Below are positions 39,108 to 49,333 of a stretch of 64,000 bases of DNA, piece by piece. The notes beneath the pieces were generated by a model. The model did no database searches and was not told the DNA's origin. It was given only the letters and a program-made list of their open reading frames with translations. The stretch is from Rhodocyclaceae bacterium UBA2346 (GTDB taxonomy: Bacteria > Pseudomonadota > Gammaproteobacteria > Burkholderiales > Rhodocyclaceae), in assembly GCA_002344625.1 (NCBI GenBank), contig DDUE01000068.1, positions 1 to 64,000 of the forward strand. Reading direction: 5' to 3'. The translations under genes and the position numbers were made by a program. Position 1 is the stretch's first letter. Each line of letters opens with the position of its first letter.

Positions 39108-40631
39108 ATGACTGCTGCACACCCCGACTACCTCGAACGCATTCTCAACGCCCGGGTTTATGAGATCGCCGAGGAAACCCCCCTCGATTTCGCCGCCAAC
39201 CTGTCCGCGCGGGTGCACAACCGCATCCACCTCAAGCGCGAAGACATGCAACCGGTGTTCAGCTTCAAGATTCGCGGCGCCTACAACAAGATGGCGAACC
39301 TCTCCGCGGCGGCGCTCAAGCGCGGCGTGATCTGCGCATCGGCCGGCAACCATGCGCAGGGTGTCGCGATGTCGGCGGAAAAACTAGGCGTCCGGGCCGT
39401 GATCGTCATGCCAGAGTCGACCCCGCTGATCAAGGTGGACGCCGTGCGTGCCCGTGGCGCCGAAGTGGTCCTGAGGGGCGAGTCCTTCTCCGACGCCTAC
39501 GCGCATGCGCTCGAACTCGAGAAGACCGAGAAGCTCACGTTCGTCCATCCGTTCGACGACCCGGATGTGATCGCCGGTCAAGGCACCATCGGCATGGAAA
39601 TCCTGCGCTCGCACAGCAAGCCGATCCATGCCATCTTCTGTTGCGTGGGCGGTGGCGGCCTGATCTCGGGCGTCGCCGCCTACGTCAAGCGCCTGCGCCC
39701 GGAGACCAAGATCATCGGTGTCGAGGCGGTGGATTCCGAGGCGATGACGCAGTCGCTCAGGACCGGCGAGCGGGTGGTACTCGATCAGGTCGGCCTGTTT
39801 GCGGACGGCGCAGCCGTGAAACAGGTCGGCGCAGAAAACTTCCGGCTGTGCCAGCAGTATGTCGACGAGATGATCGTGGTCGACAACGATGCGATCTGCG
39901 CCGCCATCAAGGATGTGTTCGAAGACACCCGCTCGATTCTCGAGCCGGCCGGCGCTCTCGCGATTGCCGGCGCCAAGGAATACATCAAGCAGAACAAGTT
40001 GCGCGACAAGAACATCGTCGCAATCGCCTCCGGGGCGAACATGAATTTCGACCGCTTGCGCTTCGTCGCCGAACGGGCGGAACTGGGCGAGCAGCGTGAA
40101 GCGGTGTTGGCGGTCACGATCCCCGAAAAACCCGGCTCATTCAAGAAGTTCTGCGGCCTGCTCGGCAACCGCAACATCACCGAGTTCAACTACCGCTACG
40201 CCGATCCGAAGCGCGCGCACATCTTCGTCGGCGTCACGGTGCACAATCGCGGCGAGGCCTCCCGGCTGGTCGAGATGCTCGAACGCCACGACTTGCCGGC
40301 GCTCGACCTGACCGATGACGAGATGGCCAAGAGCCACATCCGCTATATGGTCGGCGGACATGCGCCACAGGTCGACAACGAGTTGATCTACCGCTTCGTC
40401 TTCCCCGAAAGGCCGGGCGCGCTGATGAATTTCCTGTCGCAACTGCGCTCCGACTGGAACATCAGCCTGTTCCACTACCGCAACCACGGCGCGGATTTCG
40501 GGCGGGTGCTGGTCGGACTGCAGGTTTCCGAAGCCGACAAGTCCGATTTTCATGACTTCCTGGCCCGGCTCGGTTACGACTTCCAGGAAGAAACCGGCAA
40601 CCCCGTATACCGGATGTTTCTGGGCAATTGA
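39108..40631 (+). CDS. ilvA: Threonine ammonia-lyase, biosynthetic
   Basis: IlvA makes 2-oxobutyrate from threonine, the first step of isoleucine synthesis. It has 507 residues: a PLP domain with K54 in FSFKIRGAYNK and the glycine loop GGGGLISG, and two C-terminal ACT-like regulatory modules (about 330-505). The two modules indicate feedback control by isoleucine. Start ATG 39108. It is convergent with the cyclo-ligase gene across 34 bp. Confidence 0.97.
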   Translation: MTAAHPDYLERILNARVYEIAEETPLDFAANLSARVHNRIHLKREDMQPVFSFKIRGAYNKMANLSAAALKRGVICASAGNHAQGVAMSAEKLGVRAVIVMPESTPLIKVDAVRARGAEVVLRGESFSDAYAHALELEKTEKLTFVHPFDDPDVIAGQGTIGMEILRSHSKPIHAIFCCVGGGGLISGVAAYVKRLRPETKIIGVEAVDSEAMTQSLRTGERVVLDQVGLFADGAAVKQVGAENFRLCQQYVDEMIVVDNDAICAAIKDVFEDTRSILEPAGALAIAGAKEYIKQNKLRDKNIVAIASGANMNFDRLRFVAERAELGEQREAVLAVTIPEKPGSFKKFCGLLGNRNITEFNYRYADPKRAHIFVGVTVHNRGEASRLVEMLERHDLPALDLTDDEMAKSHIRYMVGGHAPQVDNELIYRFVFPERPGALMNFLSQLRSDWNISLFHYRNHGADFGRVLVGLQVSEADKSDFHDFLARLGYDFQEETGNPVYRMFLGN

Positions 40632-40665
40632 GCCTTTCCGGCCGGCCAGCGCCTGGGCGGATCGG

Positions 40666-41256
40666 CTAACACATCGGCTCGAACACCCCTTCCTCGGTCA
40701 CGATCCAGGCCATTGGCCGGTCGTGCGTCTGGGGCAGGGTAGTGCCGACACGGCCGGACTCGAAACCGACTCCCACCGCCGTGCTATCGATCATCGCGAG
40801 TGTCCGGTCGAAGTACCCGCCGCCATAGCCGAGCCGGAAGCCCGCCGCATCGAACGCGTTGAGCGGCACCAGCACCACATCGGGCACCAGCGACGGTCCT
40901 GCCGCCGGGATCGGGATTCCATGGCGATCGGCACTCATGGGCACGCCAGGCCGCCAGGCGCGGAACACCATCGGCGCCGCCTTGTCCAGCACCGCCGGGA
41001 GTGCCGCGCGCCGCTGCGCGTCGGCGGCCAGCCAGCCGGTGACGAAAGCGCGCAGGTCCGGCTCGCCGCGAAACGGCCAGCAGAATCCGAGCGTGCGCGC
41101 GGCCAGACGCTGAAGCAGCGGCGCCAGTCCGATTTCGATCGCGGCGGTCGCAGCCGCACGTTGTTCGTCGGACATCGCCGCACGCGCCGCGAGCGCCTGT
41201 TCGCGCAGGGATCTCCGTTTTCGTGCTGATTCGGGTTCGGGCTGTGGCAAGGGCAT
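40666..41256 (-). CDS. 5-formyltetrahydrofolate cyclo-ligase
   Basis: This ATP-dependent enzyme converts 5-formyl-THF to 5,10-methenyl-THF. It has 196 residues from the ATG at 41256. The N-terminus includes RRSLREQALAARAAMS, and the C-terminus the signature RLGYGGGYFDRTLA. Residues upstream of this start are not conserved and lie over the divergent slt gene. A 39-bp divergent spacer to slt must hold both starts. Confidence 0.93.
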   Translation of the reverse strand: MPLPQPEPESARKRRSLREQALAARAAMSDEQRAAATAAIEIGLAPLLQRLAARTLGFCWPFRGEPDLRAFVTGWLAADAQRRAALPAVLDKAAPMVFRAWRPGVPMSADRHGIPIPAAGPSLVPDVVLVPLNAFDAAGFRLGYGGGYFDRTLAMIDSTAVGVGFESGRVGTTLPQTHDRPMAWIVTEEGVFEPMC

Positions 41257-41295
41257 CGGGTCTGCGATAATGACGGTTGATGAATGGAGCGCAAG

Positions 41296-43230
41296 ATGAA
41301 CACATGGGCCGTGCCCGCAATGGTAATGTGGGTTGTCCTGACCTGTACAAGCGCCATCGCCCAGAGCGAACCGGGCGATGGCCGGATCGTGGCCGCGCGC
41401 GAGGCTTTTCGTACCGGAGACAGCACCACGCTGGCGCTGCTTGCGGCGCAACCCAGCATGCACCCGCTCGACGCTTACGTCGAATACTGGTTGCTGCTCA
41501 ACAAGCTGGCGGGTACGGTACCACCGCCGCCGGGCGAGCTCGATTCGTTCCTGACCCGGCACGCCGATACCGTGCTGGCCGAGCGCTTGCGGATGACATG
41601 GCTGAAGCGCATGGCCAAGGAGGGCCAGTGGAGCGCCTTCCTCGGCGAATTTCCTGCGCTGCTCCGCCCGGACGAAGAACTGCGCTGCCTGGCATGGCAG
41701 GCACGGCTCGCAACCAACGACCCCGGACTGGCCGCTGAAGTCAGCGCGGCGTGGCTGTCACTGGTGAATAATCACGCCGCCTGCAACGACGTGCTGGGCG
41801 GTCTGGCACTGCGCGGCGGCATCACTCAGGACCAGGTGTGGTGGCGATTCCGGCGCCAGATCGATAGCCGCACCCCCGAGCGCGCACGCACGACCGCATC
41901 ATGGCTGCCGGCCGGCGCTGCGCCTGCCGGCGCGACGCTGGACCAGGTACTGAAGACGCCCGGCCCCTACCTCGACCGCCTGCCTGCCAACTTTGCCGCG
42001 ACCCGCGCCGGGCGGGAGCTGGCCCTTGTCGCGCTGACACGGATCGCGCGCGAGGACCCCACCGCGGCCTATGTACAGTTGCTGCGCATCGGCGAGCGGC
42101 TGACGAACGAAGAGAGGACCTACGCTTATTCCGTACTCGGCTATCACGGCGCCCTGTCCCGCCTGCCGCTCGCCGAGGATTGGTTTGCCGCCGCCGGCGA
42201 CCTGCCGCTGAGCCCGGAAAAACGTGCCTGGCGCGTGCGCGCCGCGCTGAGGCTGGAGCGCTGGCCGGCGGTCGAGGAATACATCGGGCGGCTGCCCGAG
42301 GCAGAGCGCAACCAGCCGGAATGGATCTACTGGCTGGGGCGCGCCCACGCCGCCCAGGGTCGGGAGGCGGAAGCGCAGAAACTCTATCGCAGCATCGCCG
42401 GCGAAACCCACTTCTACGCCTTGCTGGCGAACGAAGAACTAGGCAATCTGTTCGACCCGCCCGCGCCGCAACGGCTGCCAAGCGCAGCGGACAAGGCCCG
42501 CGTCGCCAGCGATGCCGGACTGAACAGGGCACTCGCGCTGTACCGCCTCGAAATGCAGACCGAAGCCATCCGGGAATGGGCATGGGCGGTGCGCGGCAAG
42601 GACGACGGCTTCCTGAGCGCGGCGGCGAGCCTGGCACTCGAACAACGCTTGTACGATCGCGCGATCAATACCGCCGAGCTCGGCAGCGCCCAGGCGAATT
42701 TCGACTTGCGTTTCATCACGCCTTATCGCGAACTGATCGAGCCGCAAGTAAAGGAACAGAACCTCGACATGGCCTGGGTATATGGCTTGATGCGCCAGGA
42801 AAGCCGATTCATCGCACCGGCGCGCTCGTCGGCCGGCGCACAAGGGCTCATGCAGGTGATGCCGGCAACCGGGAAATGGGTTGCGGGCAAGATCGGACTC
42901 GCGGGCTACAACCAGGCGATGCTGGCCGACCCGCATACCAACGTGCTGCTCGGCACGAGCTACATGCGCCTGATCATGACCGACCTCGACAGCCATCCGG
43001 TGCTGGCATCGGCCGGATACAATGCCGGCCCGGGGCGGGCGACCCGCTGGCGGGACCGCAAGCCGCTCGAAGGCGCGATCTACACCGAGACCATCCCCTT
43101 CGACGAAACCCGCGACTATGTCAAGAAAGTGCTCGCGAACGCGGTGATCTACGCGGCGCTGCTCGAGCAACGGCCGCAGTCGCTCAAAGCGCGCATGGGC
43201 ATCATCGCGCCGTCGCAGACCGTTCCCTGA
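41296..43230 (+). CDS. Soluble lytic murein transglycosylase (Slt family)
   Basis: This 644-residue periplasmic enzyme has a signal peptide (MNTWAVPAMVMWVVLTC, cleaved near IAQ), a long alpha-helical U/L-domain of superhelical repeats (about 30-450), and a C-terminal SLT domain. The catalytic Glu is in GLMRQESRFIAPARSSAGA, followed by GLMQVMPATG and the motif AGYNAGPGRATRW. It cleaves peptidoglycan glycan strands with 1,6-anhydromuramic acid formation. ATG 41296 is chosen because GGAG at 41286-41289 is correctly spaced. Confidence 0.94.
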   Translation: MNTWAVPAMVMWVVLTCTSAIAQSEPGDGRIVAAREAFRTGDSTTLALLAAQPSMHPLDAYVEYWLLLNKLAGTVPPPPGELDSFLTRHADTVLAERLRMTWLKRMAKEGQWSAFLGEFPALLRPDEELRCLAWQARLATNDPGLAAEVSAAWLSLVNNHAACNDVLGGLALRGGITQDQVWWRFRRQIDSRTPERARTTASWLPAGAAPAGATLDQVLKTPGPYLDRLPANFAATRAGRELALVALTRIAREDPTAAYVQLLRIGERLTNEERTYAYSVLGYHGALSRLPLAEDWFAAAGDLPLSPEKRAWRVRAALRLERWPAVEEYIGRLPEAERNQPEWIYWLGRAHAAQGREAEAQKLYRSIAGETHFYALLANEELGNLFDPPAPQRLPSAADKARVASDAGLNRALALYRLEMQTEAIREWAWAVRGKDDGFLSAAASLALEQRLYDRAINTAELGSAQANFDLRFITPYRELIEPQVKEQNLDMAWVYGLMRQESRFIAPARSSAGAQGLMQVMPATGKWVAGKIGLAGYNQAMLADPHTNVLLGTSYMRLIMTDLDSHPVLASAGYNAGPGRATRWRDRKPLEGAIYTETIPFDETRDYVKKVLANAVIYAALLEQRPQSLKARMGIIAPSQTVP

Positions 43231-43294
43231 GCCCGCCCATGCCTGGCCATCTGAACACCTCCTGCCCTTTGCTTGATCTCTCTACGGAAACTGC

Positions 43295-44263
43295 ATGATG
43301 AAACCTGCTCGCGTCGTCCTACTGGGTGGTACCGGCTTCGTTGGAAGCGCCATTGCAAACCGATTGTCCGAAGCCGGCGTGTCCGTGCTGATACCCACGC
43401 GGCGACGCAGCCGCGCGGGCCACGTGCTGCTGCTGCCCACGGTCGAGGTGGTCGAGGCCGACATCCACGACCCGGCCGCCCTCGAGCGCCTGTTCGCCGG
43501 CGCGGCTGCGGTGGTCAATCTCGTCGGCGTGCTCCACTCCAGGAGCGGCACCCCGTACGGCGCCGATTTCGCCCGGACGCACGTGGAGCTGGCGGAAAAG
43601 GTCGTGGCGGCATCCCGCAAGACCGGGGTGAAGACCCTGGTACATGTCAGCGCGCTCGGCGCCGATGCCAACGGACCGTCCGAGTATCAGCGTTCGAAAG
43701 CTGCGGGCGAGGCGGCCGTTCGCGCGGCCGGCAATGATCTCGCCTGGACGATTCTGCGTCCGTCGGTGCTCTTTGGCCGCGATGACCGCTTCCTCAACCT
43801 GTTCGCCAAGCTCGCCCGCCTGTTCCCGGTGCTGCCGCTGGCCGGCGCAGATGCGCGCTTTCAGCCGGTCTATGTGGAAGATGTCGCCGAAGTCGCATGG
43901 CGCTGCCTGACCGACGGGGACGCGGCCGGCCAGACCTTCGATGTCGCCGGCCCCACCGTGTATACCTTGCGGCAACTGGTCGAATACGTCGCCTCGCTGA
44001 CGGGCAAGCGGCGGCCGATCTTCACGCTGTCCGAAAGCCTGGCGATGTTCCAGGCGCGGCTCATGGAGCTCGCCCCGACACCGCTGATGAGCCGCGACAA
44101 TGTCCGCTCGATGCGCGCCGACAACGTGACCAGCAATGCACCGCTGCCTTTCGGACTCGTACCGACTGCGCTCGAATCGGTGGCACCGGCCTACATCGCC
44201 AATCAAACCCTGCGCGGACGCTACTATCCGCTGCGCTGCCAGGCGCACCGAAACCAGGGCTGA
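43295..44263 (+). CDS. NDUFA9-like NAD(P)-binding protein (complex I subunit family)
   Basis: This 322-residue short-chain dehydrogenase-type Rossmann protein has nucleotide motif [11 protein letters not shown] at 10-20. The active-site motif YxxxK appears only as YQRSKAAGE. It resembles the NDUFA9 family, atypical SDR proteins associated with complex I. The start is [12 protein letters not shown]. Its stop shares a base with the cca start (TGATG), so the two are coupled. No nuo gene is nearby. Confidence 0.8.
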   Translation: MMKPARVVLLGGTGFVGSAIANRLSEAGVSVLIPTRRRSRAGHVLLLPTVEVVEADIHDPAALERLFAGAAAVVNLVGVLHSRSGTPYGADFARTHVELAEKVVAASRKTGVKTLVHVSALGADANGPSEYQRSKAAGEAAVRAAGNDLAWTILRPSVLFGRDDRFLNLFAKLARLFPVLPLAGADARFQPVYVEDVAEVAWRCLTDGDAAGQTFDVAGPTVYTLRQLVEYVASLTGKRRPIFTLSESLAMFQARLMELAPTPLMSRDNVRSMRADNVTSNAPLPFGLVPTALESVAPAYIANQTLRGRYYPLRCQAHRNQG

Positions 44264-45489
44264 TGAAAACCTTCATGGTCGGCGGCGCGGTCCGCGACCG
44301 CCTCCTCGGGCTGAAGGTCACCGACCGCGACTGGGTGGTCGTGGGCTCCACGCCCGATGAGATGCTCGCGCGCGGCTTCCGGCCGGTGGGCAAGGACTTT
44401 CCGGTATTCCTCCATCCCGACACGCATGAGGAATACGCGCTGGCGCGCACCGAGCGCAAGACCGGCCAGGGCTACAAGGGTTTCACGTTCGATGCCGCCC
44501 CGGACGTCACCCTCGAAGAAGACCTGCTGCGCCGCGATCTCACCATCAACGCGATCGCCTGCGACGACGACGGCACCCTGATCGATCCGCACGGCGGGGC
44601 GGCCGACCTCGAACGACGCATATTCAGGCATGTCAGCGCCGCCTTCGGCGAGGACCCGGTGCGCATCCTGCGGGTTGCGCGCTTCGCCGCACGTTTCGCC
44701 GACTTCACCGTGGCCCCCGAAACCGCCGCGCTGATGCAGCGCATGGTCGAGCACGGCGAGGTCGATCACCTGGTCGCCGAACGGGTCTGGCAGGAGTTGG
44801 CGCGCGGCCTGATGGAATCGACCCCTTCGCGCATGATCACGGTACTGCGCGAGTGCGGTGCGCTGGCGCGCATCCTGCCCGAGCTCGACCGCCTATTCGG
44901 CGTGCCTCAACCGGCCCGGCATCACCCCGAGATCGACACCGGGGTACATGTACTCGCCGTCATCGACCATGCCGCCGCGACCGGACAACCGCTGGAAGTA
45001 CGCTGGGCCTGCCTGCTTCACGATCTCGGCAAAGGCGACACCGCCCCCGAAACCTTGCCCCACCACTACGGGCACGAATCGCGCAGCGCCGAACATGCGC
45101 GCCGCGTTTCCGGACGCCTGAAGGCACCCGGCGAGTGTCGCGATCTGGCCGAGATGCTTGCACGCGAGCACGGACTCATCCACCAGGCGCCGCAATTGCG
45201 GCCTGCGACCATGGTCAAGCTGCTCGAACGCAGCGACGCCTTCAGGCGCCCGCAACGCTTCGAGCAGATGCTGGATGCGTGCGAATGCGACGCCCGGGGA
45301 CGCCCCGGAAAGCCTCCCGAGCCCTATGTCGCCGCCGCCCTCTGGCGCAGCGCGCGTGCGGCCGCGGCGGCGGTCGATGCGGGTGCGCTGGCACGCGCCT
45401 GCGTCGACAAACGACTCATTCCCGAGAAAGTACACGCCGCGCGCGTGGCGGCGGTCAAGGCTACAATTGCGGAATTCCAACGATCCTGA
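44263..45489 (+). CDS. cca: CCA tRNA nucleotidyltransferase
   Basis: Cca adds or repairs the 3' CCA of tRNA. It has 408 residues: GGAVRD at 7-12, the metal-binding D21/D23 pair in TDRDWV, the RRDLTINA motif, and a C-terminal HD domain ([11 protein letters not shown]) with possible phosphatase or phosphodiesterase activity. The two Lys tRNAs in this window already encode CCA, so the enzyme mainly repairs ends. Confidence 0.97.
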   Translation: MKTFMVGGAVRDRLLGLKVTDRDWVVVGSTPDEMLARGFRPVGKDFPVFLHPDTHEEYALARTERKTGQGYKGFTFDAAPDVTLEEDLLRRDLTINAIACDDDGTLIDPHGGAADLERRIFRHVSAAFGEDPVRILRVARFAARFADFTVAPETAALMQRMVEHGEVDHLVAERVWQELARGLMESTPSRMITVLRECGALARILPELDRLFGVPQPARHHPEIDTGVHVLAVIDHAAATGQPLEVRWACLLHDLGKGDTAPETLPHHYGHESRSAEHARRVSGRLKAPGECRDLAEMLAREHGLIHQAPQLRPATMVKLLERSDAFRRPQRFEQMLDACECDARGRPGKPPEPYVAAALWRSARAAAAAVDAGALARACVDKRLIPEKVHAARVAAVKATIAEFQRS

Positions 45490-45521
45490 CCGAACGCCGG
45501 CGAATGTGCTCGCGGCGACGC

Positions 45522-45719
45522 TCAGATTGCGCGCAAAATGAGCCAGGCCAGCAAGGACAGCAAGACCGTGGTGGCGAACGGAAATCTGTACGCCCGGCCC
45601 CTGAAGCGAACATTGAGATCGCCTGGCAACCGCCCGAAACCCAGATGCCGCGACAAGGCATCGCGATAGAGTCCGGTGACGAGCACGAGCGTCACCACGA
45701 CCAGAACCCATTTGAGCAT
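45522..45719 (-). CDS. DUF2905 small membrane protein
   Basis: This 65-residue protein has two hydrophobic segments (LKWVLVVVTLVLVTGLY and TVLLSLLAWLILRAI) joined by the DUF2905 core GRLPGDLNVRFRGRAYRFPF. The function is unknown. It is convergent with cca and divergent from the GST gene. Confidence 0.9.
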   Translation of the reverse strand: MLKWVLVVVTLVLVTGLYRDALSRHLGFGRLPGDLNVRFRGRAYRFPFATTVLLSLLAWLILRAI

Positions 45720-45809
45720 GCGTGCCCCCCACCGCGAAAGACCCATTAAACCCCGGCCGGGATCGAGACCGCAAATGCGGCCGAGCCCCGGCGTGCCAGA
45801 GCCTCGCAC

Positions 45810-46430
45810 ATGATCACGTTGTACACCTGGAGCACCCCGAACGGCAGGAAAGTCTCGATCGCGCTCGAAGAGCTCGCGCTGCCCTACGAGGTACGGCCTG
45901 TCGACATCAGCCGCAACGAGCAATTCGCCCCCGAGTTTCTGGCGCTCAATCCGAACAACAAGATTCCGGTCATCGTCGACACTGAGGGGCCCGAGGGCAA
46001 ACCGATCACGGTGATCGAATCGGGCGCCATCCTGCTGTATCTCGCGGGCAAGGCCGGCAAGCTGCTGCCGGCCGACCTGCGCAGCCGGCTCGAAGCGATC
46101 CAGTGGCTGATGTTCCAGATCGGCGGCGTGGGGCCGATGCTGGGGCAGGCACACCATTTTCTGCGCTTCGCCCCGGAGGTGATCCCGTATGCGATCGATC
46201 GCTATTCGAAGGAGGCCGCGCGCCTCTACGCCGTCCTCAACGCCCGCCTGAGCACTCACGAATGGCTGGGCGGCACAAGCTATTCGATTGCCGACATTGC
46301 AACCTTCCCCTGGATTGCCCGCCATGACTGGCAGGGCATCGACCTGAAGCGCTTTCCGGCGCTCAAGCGCTGGTTCGAGTGCGTCGCCGCGCGCCCCGCC
46401 GTACAACGCGGCATGGAGATCCCCAAGTGA
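45810..46430 (+). CDS. Glutathione S-transferase, YfcG/Ure2-like
   Basis: This 206-residue protein has an N-terminal thioredoxin-fold domain with the Nu-class start TLYTWSTPNGRKVSIALEE and the glutathione-binding VIESGAILLYLA, then an all-helical C-domain. YfcG-type enzymes act as disulfide-bond oxidoreductases rather than conjugating transferases. The hydrolase gene starts at its stop codon (GTGA overlap). Confidence 0.9.
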   Translation: MITLYTWSTPNGRKVSIALEELALPYEVRPVDISRNEQFAPEFLALNPNNKIPVIVDTEGPEGKPITVIESGAILLYLAGKAGKLLPADLRSRLEAIQWLMFQIGGVGPMLGQAHHFLRFAPEVIPYAIDRYSKEAARLYAVLNARLSTHEWLGGTSYSIADIATFPWIARHDWQGIDLKRFPALKRWFECVAARPAVQRGMEIPK

Positions 46431-47242
46431 ACAGATCGCGCTTCGGCGAACTCGAAGTTCTTGTCCGCAGCCCGGAGGGCATGCCGGCCCGCGCCACGCC
46501 GCTGCTGTTCATACATGGCGCCTATACGGCCGCCTGGTGCTGGGACGAGTTTTTCCTGCCCTACTTCGCCGCGCGGGGTTATGGCAGCTATGCACTGTCG
46601 CTGTCGGGCCATGGCCACAGCCGCAGGCGCGGTCTGCTCGACAGCTTTTCGATCGCGGACTATGTGGCCGACGTCAAGGAAGTGGTCGCCGCGCTGCCCG
46701 CGCCACCGGTGCTGATCGGTCACTCGATGGGCGGCATGGTGGTACAGAAGTACCTCGAACAGAATGACACGCCGGCCGCGGTACTCCTGTGCTCGGTTCC
46801 GCCGCAGGGTCTGATGAGCTCGGCCTTCGGCCTGATGTTCAACAAACCCGGCATGCTGGCCGACCTCAACCGCATGATGGGCGGCGGTCAGCCGAACCTC
46901 GACAGCATTCGCGAGGCGCTCTTTCACCAACCGGTCGAGACCGAACGCCTGCTCCGCTATGCCACGCTCTCGCAACCCGAATCGCATCGCGCGATCTGGG
47001 ACATGACCTTGTTCAACCTCCCGCATGTATCGCGCGTGAAGCGCCCCCCGCTCTTGATCCTGGGTGCCGAACACGACCACCTGATCTCGCCGGCCCAAGT
47101 CGAGGTGACGGCATCGACATACGGCACCGACGCCCACATCTTTGCGGGCATCGGCCACGGTGTGATGCTCGAGCAGGGCTGGGAAACGGTTGCGGCACAC
47201 ATCGCCGGCTGGCTGGAAACCACGCTCGGCCCTCAGCGGTAA
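46427..47242 (+). CDS. Alpha/beta hydrolase
   Basis: This 271-residue protein has the oxyanion region FIHGAYTAAWCW near residues 23-34 and the nucleophile elbow GHSMGGMVV, with late Asp (GAEHDHL) and His (GIGHGVM) completing a Ser-Asp-His triad. The substrate is unknown. The start is GTG 46427, overlapping the GST stop, so the two genes are coupled. Confidence 0.88.
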   Translation: MNRSRFGELEVLVRSPEGMPARATPLLFIHGAYTAAWCWDEFFLPYFAARGYGSYALSLSGHGHSRRRGLLDSFSIADYVADVKEVVAALPAPPVLIGHSMGGMVVQKYLEQNDTPAAVLLCSVPPQGLMSSAFGLMFNKPGMLADLNRMMGGGQPNLDSIREALFHQPVETERLLRYATLSQPESHRAIWDMTLFNLPHVSRVKRPPLLILGAEHDHLISPAQVEVTASTYGTDAHIFAGIGHGVMLEQGWETVAAHIAGWLETTLGPQR

Positions 47243-47262
47243 GCCGCGCTCGCGGCGCCGCG

Positions 47263-48420
47263 CTACAGCGTATGCAGGCGATCGCCGCGCATGAAACCGA
47301 GCAAGGGCATGTCGATGCCCTTGCCCAGCGCCAGCACCTTGAAGAGCTCGCCCATCTCCTGCGGGGTGGTCAGGCGTTGGACTGCGCGGGCGGCCCTGAT
47401 GTAGTCCGCTCCGGTCTCGGGTCCCCGCCTGGCCAGGCATTCCAGAATGCCGCAATTGAACAGAAACGCCGCCTGAGTCGTATAGCCCAGCACCTCCAGG
47501 CCCGCTTCGAAGCCGGCTTCGGCCACCGCGGTGAAATCGACGAAGGCGGTGATGTCATTCAAACCCGGCCACAGGAAGGGATCGCCGTGGGCATGGTGGC
47601 GGTAGTAGCACAGCAGCGTGCCGCTCGCGCGCGAGGGCAGGTAGTACTCGGCGCGCGGGTAACCGTAATCGACGAGAAGCAACGCGCCGACCGCCAGACG
47701 ATGCGCCAGCTCGGCCACCCACGCCTGACCGGCCAGATTGATTTCGGTCACATACTCGCCCTGGTCCGGCATCGGCAGCTCGAGCGCGCGCGCCGCCTCG
47801 AGCACCCGACCCGTGGCCTCGACGTCCGCCCAGCGCAATGCGCCCGCCCCGTCCACGGCGACGCCGCGCTCGAACAAGCCGCCGCCACGTGCAACCACAA
47901 GATGGGCCGGCATCACATCGAGGACTTCGTTGGCGACCAATACCCCCGAAAAGCGCTCCGGCAGGCTGTCGAGCCAGCGCACCCGGCTGGCCAGGTGCGG
48001 CACTTTGCTTGCCAGGGTGTCGAACTGGCGTTCGCGCAGCTCGCCCGACAATTCGAGGATGTCATAGCGCAGCGGCAGCTCGCCGCGACGCTCGAGCTCG
48101 AGCAGCAGGTCGGCGGCGAGCAGACCCGTGCCGGCGCCGACCTCGATCACGTGCGGCGCGCTCGCAGCCTGGACCTGCGCCACCTGGGCAGCCAAGGCCT
48201 GGCCAAACAGAGGGGTCAGTTCAGGCGATGTGATGAAATCACCACCGGCGCCGAACTTTCGCGCACCGCCGCTGTAGTAGCCGATACCCGGCGCATACAG
48301 TGCAAGCTCCATGTAGCGTGCGAAACTGATCCAGCCGAGCGCGGCGATCTCGGAACGCACACGCTCGGTAAGGCAGGCACTCTGGGCGAGCGCATCGGAA
48401 GTCGGGGGGGGCAGGTTCAT
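47263..48420 (-). CDS. NDUFAF7/MidA-like SAM-dependent methyltransferase
   Basis: This 385-residue class I methyltransferase belongs to the DUF185 family. It has IGYYSGGARKFGAGGDFITSPE near the N-terminus, the SAM loop IEVGAGTGLLAADLL and LVANEVLDVMPAHLV. The mitochondrial homologue methylates an arginine of complex I subunit NDUFS2; the bacterial target is unproven. The start is ATG 48420 (MNLPPPTSD). A G8 run on the plus strand covers codons 3-6. Confidence 0.9.
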   Translation of the reverse strand: MNLPPPTSDALAQSACLTERVRSEIAALGWISFARYMELALYAPGIGYYSGGARKFGAGGDFITSPELTPLFGQALAAQVAQVQAASAPHVIEVGAGTGLLAADLLLELERRGELPLRYDILELSGELRERQFDTLASKVPHLASRVRWLDSLPERFSGVLVANEVLDVMPAHLVVARGGGLFERGVAVDGAGALRWADVEATGRVLEAARALELPMPDQGEYVTEINLAGQAWVAELAHRLAVGALLLVDYGYPRAEYYLPSRASGTLLCYYRHHAHGDPFLWPGLNDITAFVDFTAVAEAGFEAGLEVLGYTTQAAFLFNCGILECLARRGPETGADYIRAARAVQRLTTPQEMGELFKVLALGKGIDMPLLGFMRGDRLHTL

Positions 48421-48536
48421 TGCGGGCCAGCGAGCGAAAAGCGGCATTCTAGCGCCTGAAGCACTGGCCGCGCCGCCCCCGCGGCACACGGCTCGACGAC
48501 ACGACACCAACCGACACGCATGCGGAAAACCCATCG

Positions 48537-49286
48537 ATGACCCCACTGCAATCCCGTCCCGTCATGCTGATCACCGGCGCGGCCAGACGCATAGGCGCCC
48601 GGATCGCGCGCGAACTCCATGCCGCGGGAGCCGATGTCGTGCTCCATTACCACCGGTCGGCCGGCGACGCGCAAGCGCTTGCGGCCGAGTTGAACGCCAC
48701 CCGTCGCGATTCGGCGACGACCGTGGCGGGAGACCTCAAGGAAGACGGCGTGCCGGAGTCGGCCATCGCCGCGGTGATCGCCCGCCACCAGCGTCTCGAC
48801 GCGCTGATCAACAATGCCTCGAGCTTCTACCCGACGCCGATCGGCACGATCGACTCGCGCGCCTGGACCGATCTGATCGGCTCCAACCTCAAGGCGCCAC
48901 TGTTTCTCGCGCAGGCCGCGGCGCCGCATCTGGCGCTCACGCGCGGCGTCATCGTCAACATCATCGACATTCACGCCGAACGCCCGCTGCGCAACTATCC
49001 GGTCTACTGCGCAGCCAAGGCCGGGCTGCTGGGCCTCACACGGTCGCTGGCCATCGAATTGGCGCCGGAAATCAGAGTGAACGGCGTCTCGCCGGGCCCG
49101 ATCGAATGGCCGGACGATCACCAGTTCTCGCCTGCCGAACGTGCCGAGATCATCGCCCACACCTTGCTCAAGCGCGCAGGCCAACCCGCCGACATCGCCC
49201 GCGCGGTGCGTTTCCTGGTGTTCGACGCGCCCTACGTGACCGGCCAGACCCTCGCCGTCGACGGCGGGCGGAACGCTCATCTATGA
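48537..49286 (+). CDS. Pteridine reductase (FolM-type SDR)
   Basis: This 249-residue short-chain dehydrogenase has the pteridine-reductase nucleotide motif TGAARRIGARIA instead of the usual TGxxxGIG. It also has NNASSFYPTPIG, and the catalytic YxxxK in YPVYCAAKAGLLG. It reduces dihydropterins, dihydromonapterin or dihydrofolate. It has its own upstream region after the divergent methyltransferase gene, with about 116 bp between the starts. Confidence 0.92.
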   Translation: MTPLQSRPVMLITGAARRIGARIARELHAAGADVVLHYHRSAGDAQALAAELNATRRDSATTVAGDLKEDGVPESAIAAVIARHQRLDALINNASSFYPTPIGTIDSRAWTDLIGSNLKAPLFLAQAAAPHLALTRGVIVNIIDIHAERPLRNYPVYCAAKAGLLGLTRSLAIELAPEIRVNGVSPGPIEWPDDHQFSPAERAEIIAHTLLKRAGQPADIARAVRFLVFDAPYVTGQTLAVDGGRNAHL

Positions 49287-49333
49287 CCAAGTTGCAATGC
49301 AGCAATCCACATCGACCGATCAATACATCGGCG

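Noticed and set aside
46789..48459. 556-codon plus-strand frame over the methyltransferase
   Set aside because: It is antisense to the NDUFAF7-like gene and out of frame with the hydrolase; no domain is visible.
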